Source: Aquitalea aquatica
Lineage (GTDB): Bacteria; Pseudomonadota; Gammaproteobacteria; Burkholderiales; Chromobacteriaceae
Assembly (NCBI RefSeq): GCF_013911085.1
Contig: NZ_JACERN010000010.1
Span: forward strand, 62,001 to 126,000
Direction: 5' to 3'
DNA length: 64,000 bases
In this document: piece by piece, positions 44,345 to 52,579 of the stretch
How positions within the stretch are numbered: position 1 is the first letter of the stretch
How the letters are laid out: each line of letters opens with the position of its first letter
Notes under the pieces: model-generated
Told to the model about the DNA's origin: nothing
The model's database searches: none
What the model saw: the letters and a program-made list of their open reading frames with translations, nothing else
Translations under genes and position numbers: made by a program

Positions 44345-45337
44345 ATGAGCTGGTCTGCCCTTCCCGCCGCACCACCGAGTCTGCTTGATAGCCAGGGCCA
44401 GCCACAGCATGGCCGCTACCAGGGCTGCATCGCCCAGCACGACTGGCGAGCCCTGCCGATGACGCGCTGGCAGCGGCTGCTGCGGCCACTGCGCCACAAG
44501 CGCTGGCAATATCTGGCGCTGACACATGCCGATTACGTTATCGGCTTGGCCGTAGTGGATGTGGGCTGGACCGCAGCGGCCTTTGCCTATCTGTTTGACC
44601 GTCGCCAGGGCCGTATCCTGGCCGATGTCGCCGCCGACAGTTTTCCCCAGCATGGTGCACAGCTCGCCGACCAGCCATTTGCCGACGCCCGCTTTGCCGG
44701 CAGGGAATTGACCGTGCGCTTTGAGCGTCAAGGCAGCCGCCTGGCGGTGGAAGTCAGCTCACCCCAGTTACGGCTGGCCGCTCACGTCGGGCTCGACCCG
44801 ATGCCACCCGTACTGGCTGCCATTGGCCCAGCCAACTGGTTGGCCCACTCCACCCACAAATCCACCGCCCTGGCGGTCAGCGGCTTTGCCGATTGCCAGG
44901 GCCAGCGCTTTTCGCTGGATGGTGCCGTCGCCAGCCTGGATTACTCCAATGGCCTGTTGGCACGCCGCACTGACTGGCGTTGGGCCAGCGCCCACAGCAG
45001 CGGGCTGGGCTTCAATCTGCAACAGGGTTATATGGGGGAAGCAGAAAATGCCTGCTGGCTACAGGGCAAGCTATACCCGCTGTCTGCAGTTGAATTCACA
45101 TTCGGTCCGCAACAGCCGCTACAACCCTGGCAACTGCGCAGCCGCGACGGTTTGCTGGAATTGCAGTTCACCCCGGAAGGCATGCGGGCAAAAAATCAGA
45201 ACCTTCTGATCGCCAGTAGCCGTTATATTCAAGCTATAGGCCGTTTCGACGGCTACCTGACTGATCCGCTCAGCGGTACGCGCCATGTGGTGCAGGCGCT
45301 GACAGGCGTCACCGAAGACCATTACGCACGTTGGTAA
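44345..45337 (+). CDS. DUF2804 domain-containing protein
   Basis: 330 residues, no signal peptide or transmembrane segment. The sequence follows the DUF2804 pattern: an N-terminal SLLDSQGQPQHGRYQGC-like opening, RHKRWQYLALTHADYVIGLAVVD, an internal GLDPMPPVLA, and a late segment with NWLAHSTHKS and HYARW. Function is unknown in the family. It lies 33 bp after the hydrolase gene and 4 bp before a GNAT gene, so it may belong to that transcript. Confidence 0.8.
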   Translation: MSWSALPAAPPSLLDSQGQPQHGRYQGCIAQHDWRALPMTRWQRLLRPLRHKRWQYLALTHADYVIGLAVVDVGWTAAAFAYLFDRRQGRILADVAADSFPQHGAQLADQPFADARFAGRELTVRFERQGSRLAVEVSSPQLRLAAHVGLDPMPPVLAAIGPANWLAHSTHKSTALAVSGFADCQGQRFSLDGAVASLDYSNGLLARRTDWRWASAHSSGLGFNLQQGYMGEAENACWLQGKLYPLSAVEFTFGPQQPLQPWQLRSRDGLLELQFTPEGMRAKNQNLLIASSRYIQAIGRFDGYLTDPLSGTRHVVQALTGVTEDHYARW

Positions 45338-45341
45338 CACC

Positions 45342-45788
45342 ATGACCATCATTATCCGGCCGGCTAACTACCAGGATGTACCGGCCCTGACCGCACTCAC
45401 CGCCGAGATGGGCTACCCCTCTGGAGTGGAAGCCCTGGGCAACCGGCTGACCATGCTGCTGGGCAGCCCTGATCTGCACCAGCTGTGGGTTGCTGAAATC
45501 GAAGGCGAAGTGGCCGGCTGGCTGCATGCTTTCTGGCGGCCACTGCTGGAAGCACCAGCGGCAGTGGAAATCGGCGGGCTGGCGGTGGGCCTGCGCTGGC
45601 GACGACGCGGTGCCGGCCGCGCCCTGGTCCATGTGGCCGAACGCTGGGCGCTGGCCAAGGGTGCCACTACCGTCACGCTGCGCTCCACCATCCACCGCGA
45701 AGAAGCGCCGGACTTCTACCAGAATCAGGGCTACCAGCTCAGCAATGCCCAAAATACCTTCCGCAAGCAACTCGACGACAACAGCTAG
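45342..45788 (+). CDS. GNAT-family N-acetyltransferase
   Basis: 148 residues. The acetyl-CoA site is seen in IGGLAVGLRWRRRGAGRALVH (R/Q-x-x-G-x-G/A), with a late YQNQGYQ segment. Substrate is unknown. It starts 4 bp after the DUF2804 stop, so the two are likely co-expressed. Confidence 0.87.
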   Translation: MTIIIRPANYQDVPALTALTAEMGYPSGVEALGNRLTMLLGSPDLHQLWVAEIEGEVAGWLHAFWRPLLEAPAAVEIGGLAVGLRWRRRGAGRALVHVAERWALAKGATTVTLRSTIHREEAPDFYQNQGYQLSNAQNTFRKQLDDNS

Positions 45789-46053
45789 CCCCCCCGCGCA
45801 AACCTGCGCCTTGCCGGCTGCATCCTGACTTGGCTTTACCTGTTTTAACGGGAAAAACTCTTTGCAAATCAGACTGCGCCGGCCGGATGCCGCAGGGCAA
45901 CAAAGTTGGCTTTCCCGCCTGAATCTGGTCTACCATAGCCGCGCTGTCGAGCCGGGTGCCATGGCGAAATACCCCTTCTTCGCTGCTGACTCCGTGTTAG
46001 CATGGCGCCCCGATTAGAGCACTCAATCTAACCTCAGCCAGGAGATTACGCGC
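45789..46053. other. Intergenic region upstream of the carbonic anhydrase gene
   Basis: 265 bp without a coding frame that I can support. Near 45900-45940 a TTGGCT and a TACCAT 19 bases apart make a poor promoter pair. No terminator hairpin is visible after the GNAT gene. Confidence 0.3.
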
Positions 46054-46635
46054 ATGGGTGTGCTGAATACCATTCTCGAGCACAATCGGAGCTTCGTCGA
46101 AAACCGCGAGTACGAACAATTCAAAACCGACAAATTTCCCGATAAAGGCCTTGCCGTCCTCGCCTGCATGGATGCCCGCCTGGTCGAGCTGCTGCCCAAG
46201 GCCATGGGCCTGAAAAACGGCGATGCCAAGCTGATCAAGAACGCCGGCGCACTGATCACCCATCCTTGGGGTTCGGTCATGCGCTCGCTGATTGTGGCGG
46301 TCTACGAACTGCGTGCCGAGGAAATCTGCGTGGTGGCCCACCGTGATTGCGGCATGCGCGCCATTGATCCCAACAAGATTCTGACCCACGCCACCGAGCG
46401 CGGCATCAGCGAAGATACCATCCACACCCTGCGCAATGCCGGCATTGATCTGGACAACTGGCTCAAGGGCTTTGACAACGTGTCCGACAGCGTACGCCAC
46501 AGTGTGCAGACCATCCGCAATCACCCGCTGATGCCCAAGGACATTCCCATCCACGGCATGGTGATTCATCCATCCACCGGCCGGCTGGAACTGATCATCG
46601 ACGGCTACACCGGCAAGCCACCCGTACAAGAATGA
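46054..46635 (+). CDS. Beta-class carbonic anhydrase
   Basis: Interconverts CO2 and bicarbonate. 193 residues. The zinc ligands are in ACMDAR (Cys, Asp) and VVAHRDCGM (His, Cys), and NAGALI lies between them. The ATG at 46054 follows a good AGGAG. The stop overlaps the nadD start (ATGA). Bicarbonate supply has no obvious link to NAD synthesis; the overlap suggests only co-translation. Confidence 0.9.
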   Translation: MGVLNTILEHNRSFVENREYEQFKTDKFPDKGLAVLACMDARLVELLPKAMGLKNGDAKLIKNAGALITHPWGSVMRSLIVAVYELRAEEICVVAHRDCGMRAIDPNKILTHATERGISEDTIHTLRNAGIDLDNWLKGFDNVSDSVRHSVQTIRNHPLMPKDIPIHGMVIHPSTGRLELIIDGYTGKPPVQE

Positions 46636-47276
46636 CGCAAACGGCTGCGCTGGGACTGTTTGGCGGCACTTTCGATCCTATCCACGCCGCCCACCTGCGC
46701 ATGGCGCAGGCTTTTCGCCAGGAATTGCGGCTGGCCGAAGTGCGGCTGATCCCCGCCGGCCAACCCTACCATCGCCAGCACGGTACCCATGCCAGCCCGC
46801 AACAGCGGCTGGAAATGGCACAACTGGCAATCGACGGCCAGCCCGGTCTGACCGTCGACCCGCGTGAAGTACAACGCAACAAGCCCGCCTATACCATCGA
46901 CACCCTGCAGGAAATCCGTGCCGAAATCGGCCCCGACCCAGCACTATGGTGGCTGATCGGTGGCGACTCGCTGGCCAGCCTGCATACCTGGCGGCGCTGG
47001 GAGCAATTATTCGAACTGGCCAACATCGCCGTGGCACTGCGCCCCGGCTTCGATGCCGCCCGTCTTCCCGCCGCAGTGCGCACACAATGGCAGGCGCGCC
47101 AAGTCACTGATTTTTCAAATGGCGCGCCTTCCGGTACAATGCGCCCCCTGGCCCTGCCGCCGCTGGATGTCTCGGCCACCGAGATACGCCACCGCCTGCA
47201 TAGCGGAGCCAGCGTCGAGCATCTGCTTTGCGCACCGGTACTAGATTATATTCGCCAGCACCGGCTATATCTCTGA
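46632..47276 (+). CDS. nadD: Nicotinate-nucleotide adenylyltransferase
   Basis: Makes deamido-NAD from nicotinate mononucleotide and ATP. 214 residues, standard. GLFGGTFDPIHAAHLRMA is the nucleotidyltransferase HxGH-type motif and DVSATEIRHRL the second ATP-binding motif (ISSTxxR-like). Start overlaps the carbonic anhydrase stop by four bases. rsfS and rlmH follow, the usual bacterial order. Confidence 0.95.
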   Translation: MTQTAALGLFGGTFDPIHAAHLRMAQAFRQELRLAEVRLIPAGQPYHRQHGTHASPQQRLEMAQLAIDGQPGLTVDPREVQRNKPAYTIDTLQEIRAEIGPDPALWWLIGGDSLASLHTWRRWEQLFELANIAVALRPGFDAARLPAAVRTQWQARQVTDFSNGAPSGTMRPLALPPLDVSATEIRHRLHSGASVEHLLCAPVLDYIRQHRLYL

Positions 47277-47490
47277 AGCAAGAAGCCGTTCCACGCCTGC
47301 CCGCCGCACACTGTTGCACCGGCAGCGCGCAACGGTTTTCCAGTGCCGGCACCAATACTGCCGGCCGGGCCGCCCGCCTCAGGTCGCGGCCCCTGCCCGT
47401 TTTTGCCGCACGTTGCGGTAAACGATCTTTACCAGATACCTCTGGCCGCCAAGCTGCCGCCACGTATCGCCACCGACATCAAAGGACATC
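47277..47490 (+). other. nadD-rsfS intergenic region with a hairpin
   Basis: 214 bp with no gene seen. GGGCCGC/GCGGCCC (47367-47392) forms a stem and is followed seven bases later by five T, which could be a weak terminator of nadD. rsfS would then need its own promoter within 47405-47480. Confidence 0.35.
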
Positions 47491-47862
47491 ATGGAAGTTC
47501 AAGACATTGCCAAACTGGCACTTACCGCCCTGGAAGACATCAAGGGCAAAGACATCATCGAAATGGACACTTCCGCGCTGACATCGCTGTTTCAGCGCAT
47601 GATCGTGGCTACCGGCGACTCCAATCGCCAGGTCAAGGCACTGGCCAACAACGTGGCGGTGACCCTGAAGGAAGCCGGCGTTGATCTGGTTGGCACCGAA
47701 GGCCACGAAAGCGGCGAATGGGTGCTGGTAGACGCCGGTGACGTGGTGGTTCACGTCATGCTGCCGGCGGTACGCGACTACTACGACCTGGAACAACTGT
47801 GGGGCGGCCAGAAGCCGAGCTTTACCCCGGTTGGCGGTCGTCCGTGGCAAGCCAATACCTGA
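47491..47862 (+). CDS. rsfS: Ribosomal silencing factor RsfS
   Basis: Binds ribosomal protein uL14 to block subunit joining when nutrients are short. 123 residues. ALEDIKGKDIIEMDTSALTSLFQRMIVATGDSNRQVKALA and EGHESGEWVLVDAGDVVVHVM are the RsfS/Iojap signatures, described here by pattern. The start ATG at 47491 gives MEVQDIAKLALTALE. It lies between nadD and rlmH. Confidence 0.94.
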   Translation: MEVQDIAKLALTALEDIKGKDIIEMDTSALTSLFQRMIVATGDSNRQVKALANNVAVTLKEAGVDLVGTEGHESGEWVLVDAGDVVVHVMLPAVRDYYDLEQLWGGQKPSFTPVGGRPWQANT

Positions 47863-47886
47863 TAGGCCGTCCAGGCTGCATCAGGC

Positions 47887-47920
47887 GCGACAGACGAGTG
47901 GCACCCGCCCCGTCTGTCGC
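47887..47920. repeat. Perfect hairpin between rsfS and rlmH
   Basis: GCGACAGACG/CGTCTGTCGC, ten pairs with a 14-base loop, no T tract. Confidence 0.55.
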
Positions 47921-47988
47921 CAACCTCCGTTTTCCCCATCGCAGGCAGCGTCATGCCCCTGCTGCCTACTGCGCTCTGAAGCATTGCC

Positions 47989-48459
47989 ATGAAAATCACC
48001 ATTCTTGCCGTCGGCACCAAGATGCCGCGCTGGGTCGACGAAGCGTATAACGACTACGCCAAACGCTTTGGCCGCGACATCAGCCTGGAACTCAAAGAAA
48101 TCAAACCGGAAAAACGCGGTGGTGGCGTCACGACGGAAAAAGGCATTGCCGCCGAGCACGACAGACTGATGGCCGCCATCCCTGCCCGCTGCAAGCTGGT
48201 GGTGATGGATGAGCGCGGCCAGAACTGGACCTCGGTGCGCCTGGCTGCCGGGCTGAAAGAATGGATGGCGGGTGGCGATGATGTCTGTTTCATCATTGGT
48301 GGGGCCGACGGCCTGTCCGCCGAACTCAAGCAGCGCGCCGACGTGCTGTTGCAATTATCCGCCATGACGCTGCCGCACGGCATGGTGCGGGTGATGCTGG
48401 GCGAGCAGATCTACCGCGCCTACTCCATCCTCAACAACCACCCCTACCACCGCGAATAA
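47989..48459 (+). CDS. rlmH: 23S rRNA (pseudouridine1915-N3)-methyltransferase RlmH
   Basis: SPOUT methyltransferase acting on helix 69 of 23S rRNA. 156 residues, standard. MKITILAVGTKMPRWVDEAY at the start, LVVMDERGQNWTSVRLA in the middle, FIIGGADGLS (SAM-binding trefoil) and the closing LPHGMVRVMLGEQIYRAYSI are typical. A long hairpin lies in the 126-bp gap to rsfS. Confidence 0.95.
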   Translation: MKITILAVGTKMPRWVDEAYNDYAKRFGRDISLELKEIKPEKRGGGVTTEKGIAAEHDRLMAAIPARCKLVVMDERGQNWTSVRLAAGLKEWMAGGDDVCFIIGGADGLSAELKQRADVLLQLSAMTLPHGMVRVMLGEQIYRAYSILNNHPYHRE

Positions 48460-48464
48460 GACCC

Positions 48465-48566
48465 GATAACAAATCCCCCGCTCCAGCGTTGCGCCGCCTT
48501 GCCATACGCCATGGACTGTCTGCGGCGGTGGGTCTTGTCCCGGGTTCTCTACGAGGTTTTGTTAGC
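48465..48566 (+). repeat. Short inverted-repeat-ended element A
   Basis: About 100 bp between the convergent rlmH and thioesterase genes. It opens with GATAACAAA and closes with TTTTGTTAGC, so TAACAAA and TTTGTTA (48467-48473 and 48558-48564) are exact inverse ends. Its right end, AGGTTTTGTTAGCGGT, is nearly identical to the left end of element B at 49703 read on the other strand. No coding potential. Confidence 0.45.
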
Positions 48567-48592
48567 GGTTCCAGGTCCCTTATCTGCTGCAC

Positions 48593-49042
48593 TCAGTTGG
48601 GCGGCAGCACCACGAACTCGCCATCCAGCCGTCCGGCCGTCACTGCGCCGCACTCCAGTTCTACCGTCAATTGCAGCCGGGCCATGCGCCCCTTGGCCAG
48701 CGTGGCCGCCATGCGCTGCCATGCTGTGGCGGCCACAGGCAAGGTGGTGGCAGTGAAAGCACCGTGCATGGCTTTCTGGTAATCCATCTGGCTGCGCCGC
48801 ACCATCACCTGACCGCGCACCCCCAGCACTTGCAACTTGCGATATACCAGCAGCCAGCCGGCGAGCGTGGCCACGGCTGCCGCACTGCCACCAAATACCG
48901 TGGCGCAATGATTGATGTTCGGCTCCAGCGGAGCCGCCAGGGTGATGGCATCCTCGTCGGCATGGCGTACTTTCACCGCCATCGCCTGTGCCAGCGGGAT
49001 GGCCTGATACAGATAGTCCTCAATGTCCTGGTAGTCCTGCAC
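48593..49042 (-). CDS. Thioesterase-like (YiiD C-terminal domain) hot-dog-fold protein
   Basis: 149 residues from a GTG at 49042 with AAGGAA upstream; the frame extends 42 codons further but without family similarity. Hot-dog-like features include LAAPLEPNINHCATVFGGSAAAVATLAGW and a later GAFTATTLPV; this is the pattern of the YiiD_C putative thioesterase domain (normally fused to a GNAT). The substrate is unknown. It diverges from the YcnI-like gene. Confidence 0.7.
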   Translation of the reverse strand: MQDYQDIEDYLYQAIPLAQAMAVKVRHADEDAITLAAPLEPNINHCATVFGGSAAAVATLAGWLLVYRKLQVLGVRGQVMVRRSQMDYQKAMHGAFTATTLPVAATAWQRMAATLAKGRMARLQLTVELECGAVTAGRLDGEFVVLPPN

Positions 49043-49157
49043 GACAATTCCTTTCCTGCAAAGAAGCACCAGCATGCCACAGCCGGCCAGGGCCGGCAGC
49101 AATGGCTGCGACAACATGTCGCAGGGCGATGGCATGGATTTCACGTACAATATAGTA

Positions 49158-49177
49158 TTGATAACCATTCTTATTCA
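49158..49177. promoter_or_regulatory. Candidate Fur box in the thioesterase/YcnI intergenic region
   Basis: TTGATAACCATTCTTATTCA resembles the common Fur-site form TTGATAATCATTCTCATT, with only a few mismatches, and reads similarly from the other strand. It lies about 10 bp before the YcnI-like start, where a repressor would act. Confidence 0.4.
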
Positions 49178-49187
49178 TAAATACGTC

Positions 49188-49697
49188 ATGCAAAAGCTCG
49201 CCATCCTCGCCCTGCTGCTGTCCAGCGCGGCCCAAGCCCACGTCACCCTGGAAACCCCCAGCGCCGCCAGCGGCAGCTATTACAAGGCCGTGCTGAAGGT
49301 AGGCCATGGTTGCGACGGCAGCCCCACCACCGGCATCAGCGTGGAACTGCCGGAAGGTGCCCAACTGGCCCGCCCCATGCCCAAGGCCGGCTGGCAGGTT
49401 CAAGTTACCAAGAGCGCGGTAAAACCCTTTGATAACTACGGCACGCTGCTCAAGGAAGATGTCAGCCGTATCAGCTGGAGCGGTGGCAATCTGCCGGCAG
49501 ATTTTTACGATGAATTCGTATTCCAGACCCGCATTGCCGCCAAGCCCGGCAAGCTGTTTTTCAAGGTGACGCAGCAATGCGCCCAGGGCAGTACCAGCTG
49601 GGTGGAAATTCCAGCGGCCGGCCAGGATGCGCATAGCCTGAAATCCCCAGCGGCCGTGTTGCAGGTGACCGAGCAGGGTGAAGCGCACCACCACTAA
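49188..49697 (+). CDS. YcnI/DUF1775-family exported copper-related protein
   Basis: 169 residues. The signal peptide ends near SSAAQA, giving a mature N-terminus HVTLETPSA whose histidine is the conserved copper ligand of YcnI proteins. KVGHGCDGSPTTGISVELPEG and WSGGNLPADFYDEFVFQ follow, characteristic of DUF1775. It ends GEAHHH, a His tail that could bind metal. The start at 49188 places the signal peptide directly; upstream codons are open but implausible. The lack of the usual second-domain transmembrane helix suggests a soluble periplasmic form. Confidence 0.85.
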   Translation: MQKLAILALLLSSAAQAHVTLETPSAASGSYYKAVLKVGHGCDGSPTTGISVELPEGAQLARPMPKAGWQVQVTKSAVKPFDNYGTLLKEDVSRISWSGGNLPADFYDEFVFQTRIAAKPGKLFFKVTQQCAQGSTSWVEIPAAGQDAHSLKSPAAVLQVTEQGEAHHH

Positions 49698-49702
49698 GCA
49701 CC

Positions 49703-49789
49703 GCTAACAAAAAACCTGTTGCGGCGTTGTACCCCTGATACGGCCTGCATCGGCGTGCCTTGCCCCAGGGATGCTACGCTCTTGTTAGC
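49703..49789 (+). repeat. Short inverted-repeat-ended element B
   Basis: 87 bp immediately after the YcnI-like gene, bounded by exact inverse ends GCTAACAA (49703-49710) and TTGTTAGC (49782-49789). It lies in the opposite orientation to element A at 48465. No coding potential. Confidence 0.5.
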
Positions 49790-49828
49790 CGTGCCAAGGC
49801 ACATGCCGGAGCACGCGCCAGCAATGAC

Positions 49829-49868
49829 AAAATCCCCTTGCGTCCACTGCGGACACAAGGGGATTTTT
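49829..49868. terminator. Bidirectional terminator between the YcnI-like gene and ahpF
   Basis: A long stem (AAAATCCCCTTGCGTCC opposite GGACACAAGGGGATTTT, one mismatch, five-base loop) with T runs in both directions. It serves the converging YcnI-like and ahpF transcripts. Confidence 0.92.
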
Positions 49869-49886
49869 GCCTGAATACGACGGATT

Positions 49887-51437
49887 TTAGCTACGGATCA
49901 GGTGATCAAAAGCCGACAGACTGGCTTTGGCACCCTCGCCCATGGCGATGATGATCTGCTTGTACGGAGCCGTGGTGGCATCACCGGCAGCAAACACCCC
50001 CTCGGCCGACGTCTGGCCTCTGGCATCCACTTCGATCTCGCCTCGCGGCGACAGGGCAACACTGCCTTTCAGCCAATCGGTATTGGGCAGCAGTCCGATC
50101 TGCACGAAGATGCCTTCCAGTGCCACATGATGGTTTTCACCGGTGATGCGCTCCTGATAGCGCAGGCCATTTACCTTTTGGCCATCGCCAGTCACTTCGG
50201 TGGTCTGGGCATTGGTGATGACGCGGACATTGGGCAGGCTGTACAGCTTCTTCTGTAGTACCGCATCGGCACGCAGGCTATCGCCAAACTCCAGCAGGGT
50301 AACGTGGGTAACAATGCCAGCCAGGTCGATGGCTGCCTCCACGCCGGAATTACCGCCACCAATCACCGCCACGCGCTTGCCCTTGAACAGCGGACCATCG
50401 CAGTGCGGGCAATAGGCCACGCCCTTGGCGCGGTATTCGGCTTCGCCCGGCACATTCATTTCACGCCAGCGCGCACCGGTGGCCACAATCACCGCCTTGC
50501 TCTTGAGTACGGCACCGCTTTCCAGCGTCACCTCGGCCAGCTGGCCGTTTTGTGCTGGCTTGAGCGCAGCAGCGCGTTGCAGGTTCATCACGTCCACATC
50601 GTAGGATTTGACGTGCTGCTCCAGCGCCATGGCCAGCTTCGGCCCTTCGGTTTCCTGCACCGAGATGAAGTTTTCAATCGCCAGCGTATCCAGTACCTGG
50701 CCACCAAAACGCTCGGCCACCACACCAGTACGTATACCCTTGCGGGCGGCATAGATGGCGGCAGCAGCGCCGGCCGGGCCGCCACCGACGATCAGCACGT
50801 CGAACGGCTCTTTGGCGGCAATCTTTTCCGCTTCACGCGCCACGGCACCGGTATCCAGCTTGGCGATGATTTCTTCCAGGCCCATGCGGCCACTGCCAAA
50901 CTGTTCGCCATTCAGATAAATGGCCGGCACGCCCATGATCTGGCGGTCGGTGACTTCCTGCTGGAACACGCCACCATCAATCATCACGCTGCGCACATTG
51001 GGGTTGAGCACCGCCATCAGGTTGACGGCCTGCACCACGTCCGGACAGTTGTGGCAGCTGAGCGAGACAAACACTTCAAACTGGTAGCTGCCTTGCAGGC
51101 CTCGAATCTGGGCGATGGTGTCCTCGTCCACCTTGGGCGGATGGCCACCGGTTTGCAGCAGGGCCAGCACCAGCGAGGTGAATTCGTGGCCCATCGGGAT
51201 ACCGGCAAACTCGATACGCCCCGCCTCACCCGGACGGGCAATGGCAAACGACGGGCGACGCGCAGCCTGGCCATTGCTGTTCAGCGTCACCTTGGGCGAC
51301 AGGCTGGCAATGTCTTGCAACAGGCTGAACATTTCCTGCGCCTTGGCGCTGTCATCCAGGCTGGCAACCAATTCGATCGGCTGCTGCAGTTTTTCCAGGT
51401 AGGCGGTCAGTTGGGTTTTGATGGTGGTGTCGAGCAT
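49887..51437 (-). CDS. ahpF: Alkyl hydroperoxide reductase subunit F
   Basis: NADH-dependent flavoprotein that reduces AhpC. 516 residues. A tandem thioredoxin-like N-terminal domain has the redox motif CHNCP near residue 128, then the FAD site [17 protein letters not shown], the TrxR-like redox pair CPHCDGP, NAD site [13 protein letters not shown], and the C-terminal [30 protein letters not shown]. It lies 291 bp after ahpC, with an intergenic repeat between them. Confidence 0.96.
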   Translation of the reverse strand: MLDTTIKTQLTAYLEKLQQPIELVASLDDSAKAQEMFSLLQDIASLSPKVTLNSNGQAARRPSFAIARPGEAGRIEFAGIPMGHEFTSLVLALLQTGGHPPKVDEDTIAQIRGLQGSYQFEVFVSLSCHNCPDVVQAVNLMAVLNPNVRSVMIDGGVFQQEVTDRQIMGVPAIYLNGEQFGSGRMGLEEIIAKLDTGAVAREAEKIAAKEPFDVLIVGGGPAGAAAAIYAARKGIRTGVVAERFGGQVLDTLAIENFISVQETEGPKLAMALEQHVKSYDVDVMNLQRAAALKPAQNGQLAEVTLESGAVLKSKAVIVATGARWREMNVPGEAEYRAKGVAYCPHCDGPLFKGKRVAVIGGGNSGVEAAIDLAGIVTHVTLLEFGDSLRADAVLQKKLYSLPNVRVITNAQTTEVTGDGQKVNGLRYQERITGENHHVALEGIFVQIGLLPNTDWLKGSVALSPRGEIEVDARGQTSAEGVFAAGDATTAPYKQIIIAMGEGAKASLSAFDHLIRS

Positions 51438-51579
51438 GGGAAGTCCTCAGGCAATTGCACTGGCAAGCTCATGTGCTGCCAACAGCTTGCCGCTGCAATC
51501 GGGTAGTAGGGAGACGGGCCGCTGGCTGCGGCCCGGAGGCCGTACCGCAGTACGCGGCACGGCACCATGGTGGGCGAAG

Positions 51580-51716
51580 AGCCTGTTCAGGGTCTCGCGA
51601 GCTAGAGCGAGACAAGGCGAAAACGACTGAGAAAGCGGAATTTACATGGAGTAAATGAGCATTTCGAAGGCGTTTTTAACGCAGTATCGCCCCATATTTA
51701 ACTAGCGCAGCAGACC
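51580..51716. repeat. Intergenic repeat element between ahpC and ahpF
   Basis: Non-coding block with nested inverted repeats. GTCTCGC/GCGAGAC forms a perfect seven-pair hairpin at its left, TTTAC-ATGGA-GTAAA a second at its centre, and AAAACG/CGTTTT outer pairings around the latter. Its wording (for example GAGACAAGGCGAAAACGAC and GCATTTCGAAGGCG) looks to me like an interspersed repeat seen in other Beta- and Gammaproteobacteria, but that cannot be confirmed here. Confidence 0.5.
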
Positions 51717-51728
51717 ATGAGTTGGTTC

Positions 51729-52298
51729 TTAGATCTTGCCAACCAGATCCAGAGAAGGAGCCAGCGTCGCTTCGCCTTCTTTCCACTTGGCCGGGCATAC
51801 TTCACCCGGGTGGCTGGCCACGTACTGGGCAGCCTTTACCTTGCGCAGCAGTTCGCTGGCGTCACGGCCGATGCCACCAGCGTTGATTTCGATGATCTGG
51901 ATCTTGCCTTGCGGGTCGATCACGAAAGTGCCGCGCTCGGCCAGGCCAGCTTCTTCGATCATCACGCCGAAGTTGCGGCTGATGATGCCGGTCGGGTCGC
52001 CAATCATCGGGTAGTTGATCTTGCCGATGGTTTCCGAGCTGTCGTGCCAGGCCTTGTGGGTGAAGTGGGTGTCGGTGGATACCGAGTAGATTTCCACGCC
52101 CAGCTTGGAGAATTCGGCGTAGTTGTCAGCCAGGTCGCCCAGTTCGGTCGGGCAGACGAAGGTGAAGTCAGCCGGGTAGAAGAACACTACCGACCACTTG
52201 CCCTTCAGGTCGGCGTCGCTGACGTCGATGAATTTGCCATTGTGAAAAGCAGTAGCCTTGAACGGTTTGACTTCGGTATTGATCAGCGATACGGACAT
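51729..52298 (-). CDS. ahpC: Alkyl hydroperoxide reductase subunit C (peroxiredoxin)
   Basis: Typical 2-Cys peroxiredoxin that reduces peroxides. 189 residues, starting [21 protein letters not shown] at 52298. The peroxidatic cysteine is in FTFVCPTEL and the resolving cysteine in EVCPAKW. It is the promoter-proximal gene of the ahpC-ahpF pair; an OxyR-like site lies about 100 bp upstream. Confidence 0.97.
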   Translation of the reverse strand: MSVSLINTEVKPFKATAFHNGKFIDVSDADLKGKWSVVFFYPADFTFVCPTELGDLADNYAEFSKLGVEIYSVSTDTHFTHKAWHDSSETIGKINYPMIGDPTGIISRNFGVMIEEAGLAERGTFVIDPQGKIQIIEINAGGIGRDASELLRKVKAAQYVASHPGEVCPAKWKEGEATLAPSLDLVGKI

Positions 52299-52391
52299 GT
52301 TTTTCTCCAGTCGGTGAAATAAGAAAATGCAGTGGTTTGCTGCGTTTGCATTCGATGTACGCATCTTAAGCAGCCCGTATCAATTGATCCA

Positions 52392-52428
52392 CTTGATTGT
52401 TTAAATGTTAAAAATAGAATTTTCCTAT
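52392..52428 (-). promoter_or_regulatory. Candidate OxyR binding site upstream of ahpC
   Basis: ATAG-N7-CTAT at 52414-52428 matches the OxyR half-site consensus exactly. Towards ahpC it is followed, at OxyR spacing of seven bases, by a degenerate second half (ATTT-N7-CAAG, about 52392-52406). A -10-like TAAGAT lies further on towards ahpC, so the site would abut the -35 position. Confidence 0.6.
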
Positions 52429-52531
52429 CAACATTCAGACCAAGGCAATTCGCTGCCTGCCCGTATTGATTCTGCTGGCTCAGCACGATGCTCCTCGTAG
52501 CACTGTGGCCTGCTTGCCACAGTAAAATAAG

Positions 52532-52558
52532 AAAAGCCGCCAAAAATGGCGGCTTTTT
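52532..52558. terminator. Bidirectional terminator after the YidB-like gene
   Basis: AAAAGCCGCC/GGCGGCTTTT, ten pairs with an AAAAAT loop and T on both sides. A second hairpin, ACTGTGGC/GCCACAGT, lies immediately to the left (52502-52523). Confidence 0.9.
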
Positions 52559-52579
52559 CTATCGCATCACTCAGTTTAT

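Noticed and set aside
43367-44731. A minus-strand frame of 454 codons opposite the persulfide dioxygenase-like gene
   Set aside because: Antisense to a well-supported MBL-fold gene, and it reads through the palindromic operator region.
48465-49789. Integron attC sites at the ends of elements A and B
   Set aside because: The ends resemble attC core sites (GTTAGC), but they do not match the GTTRRRY/RYYYAAC rule, the two genes between them face opposite ways, and no integrase is nearby.
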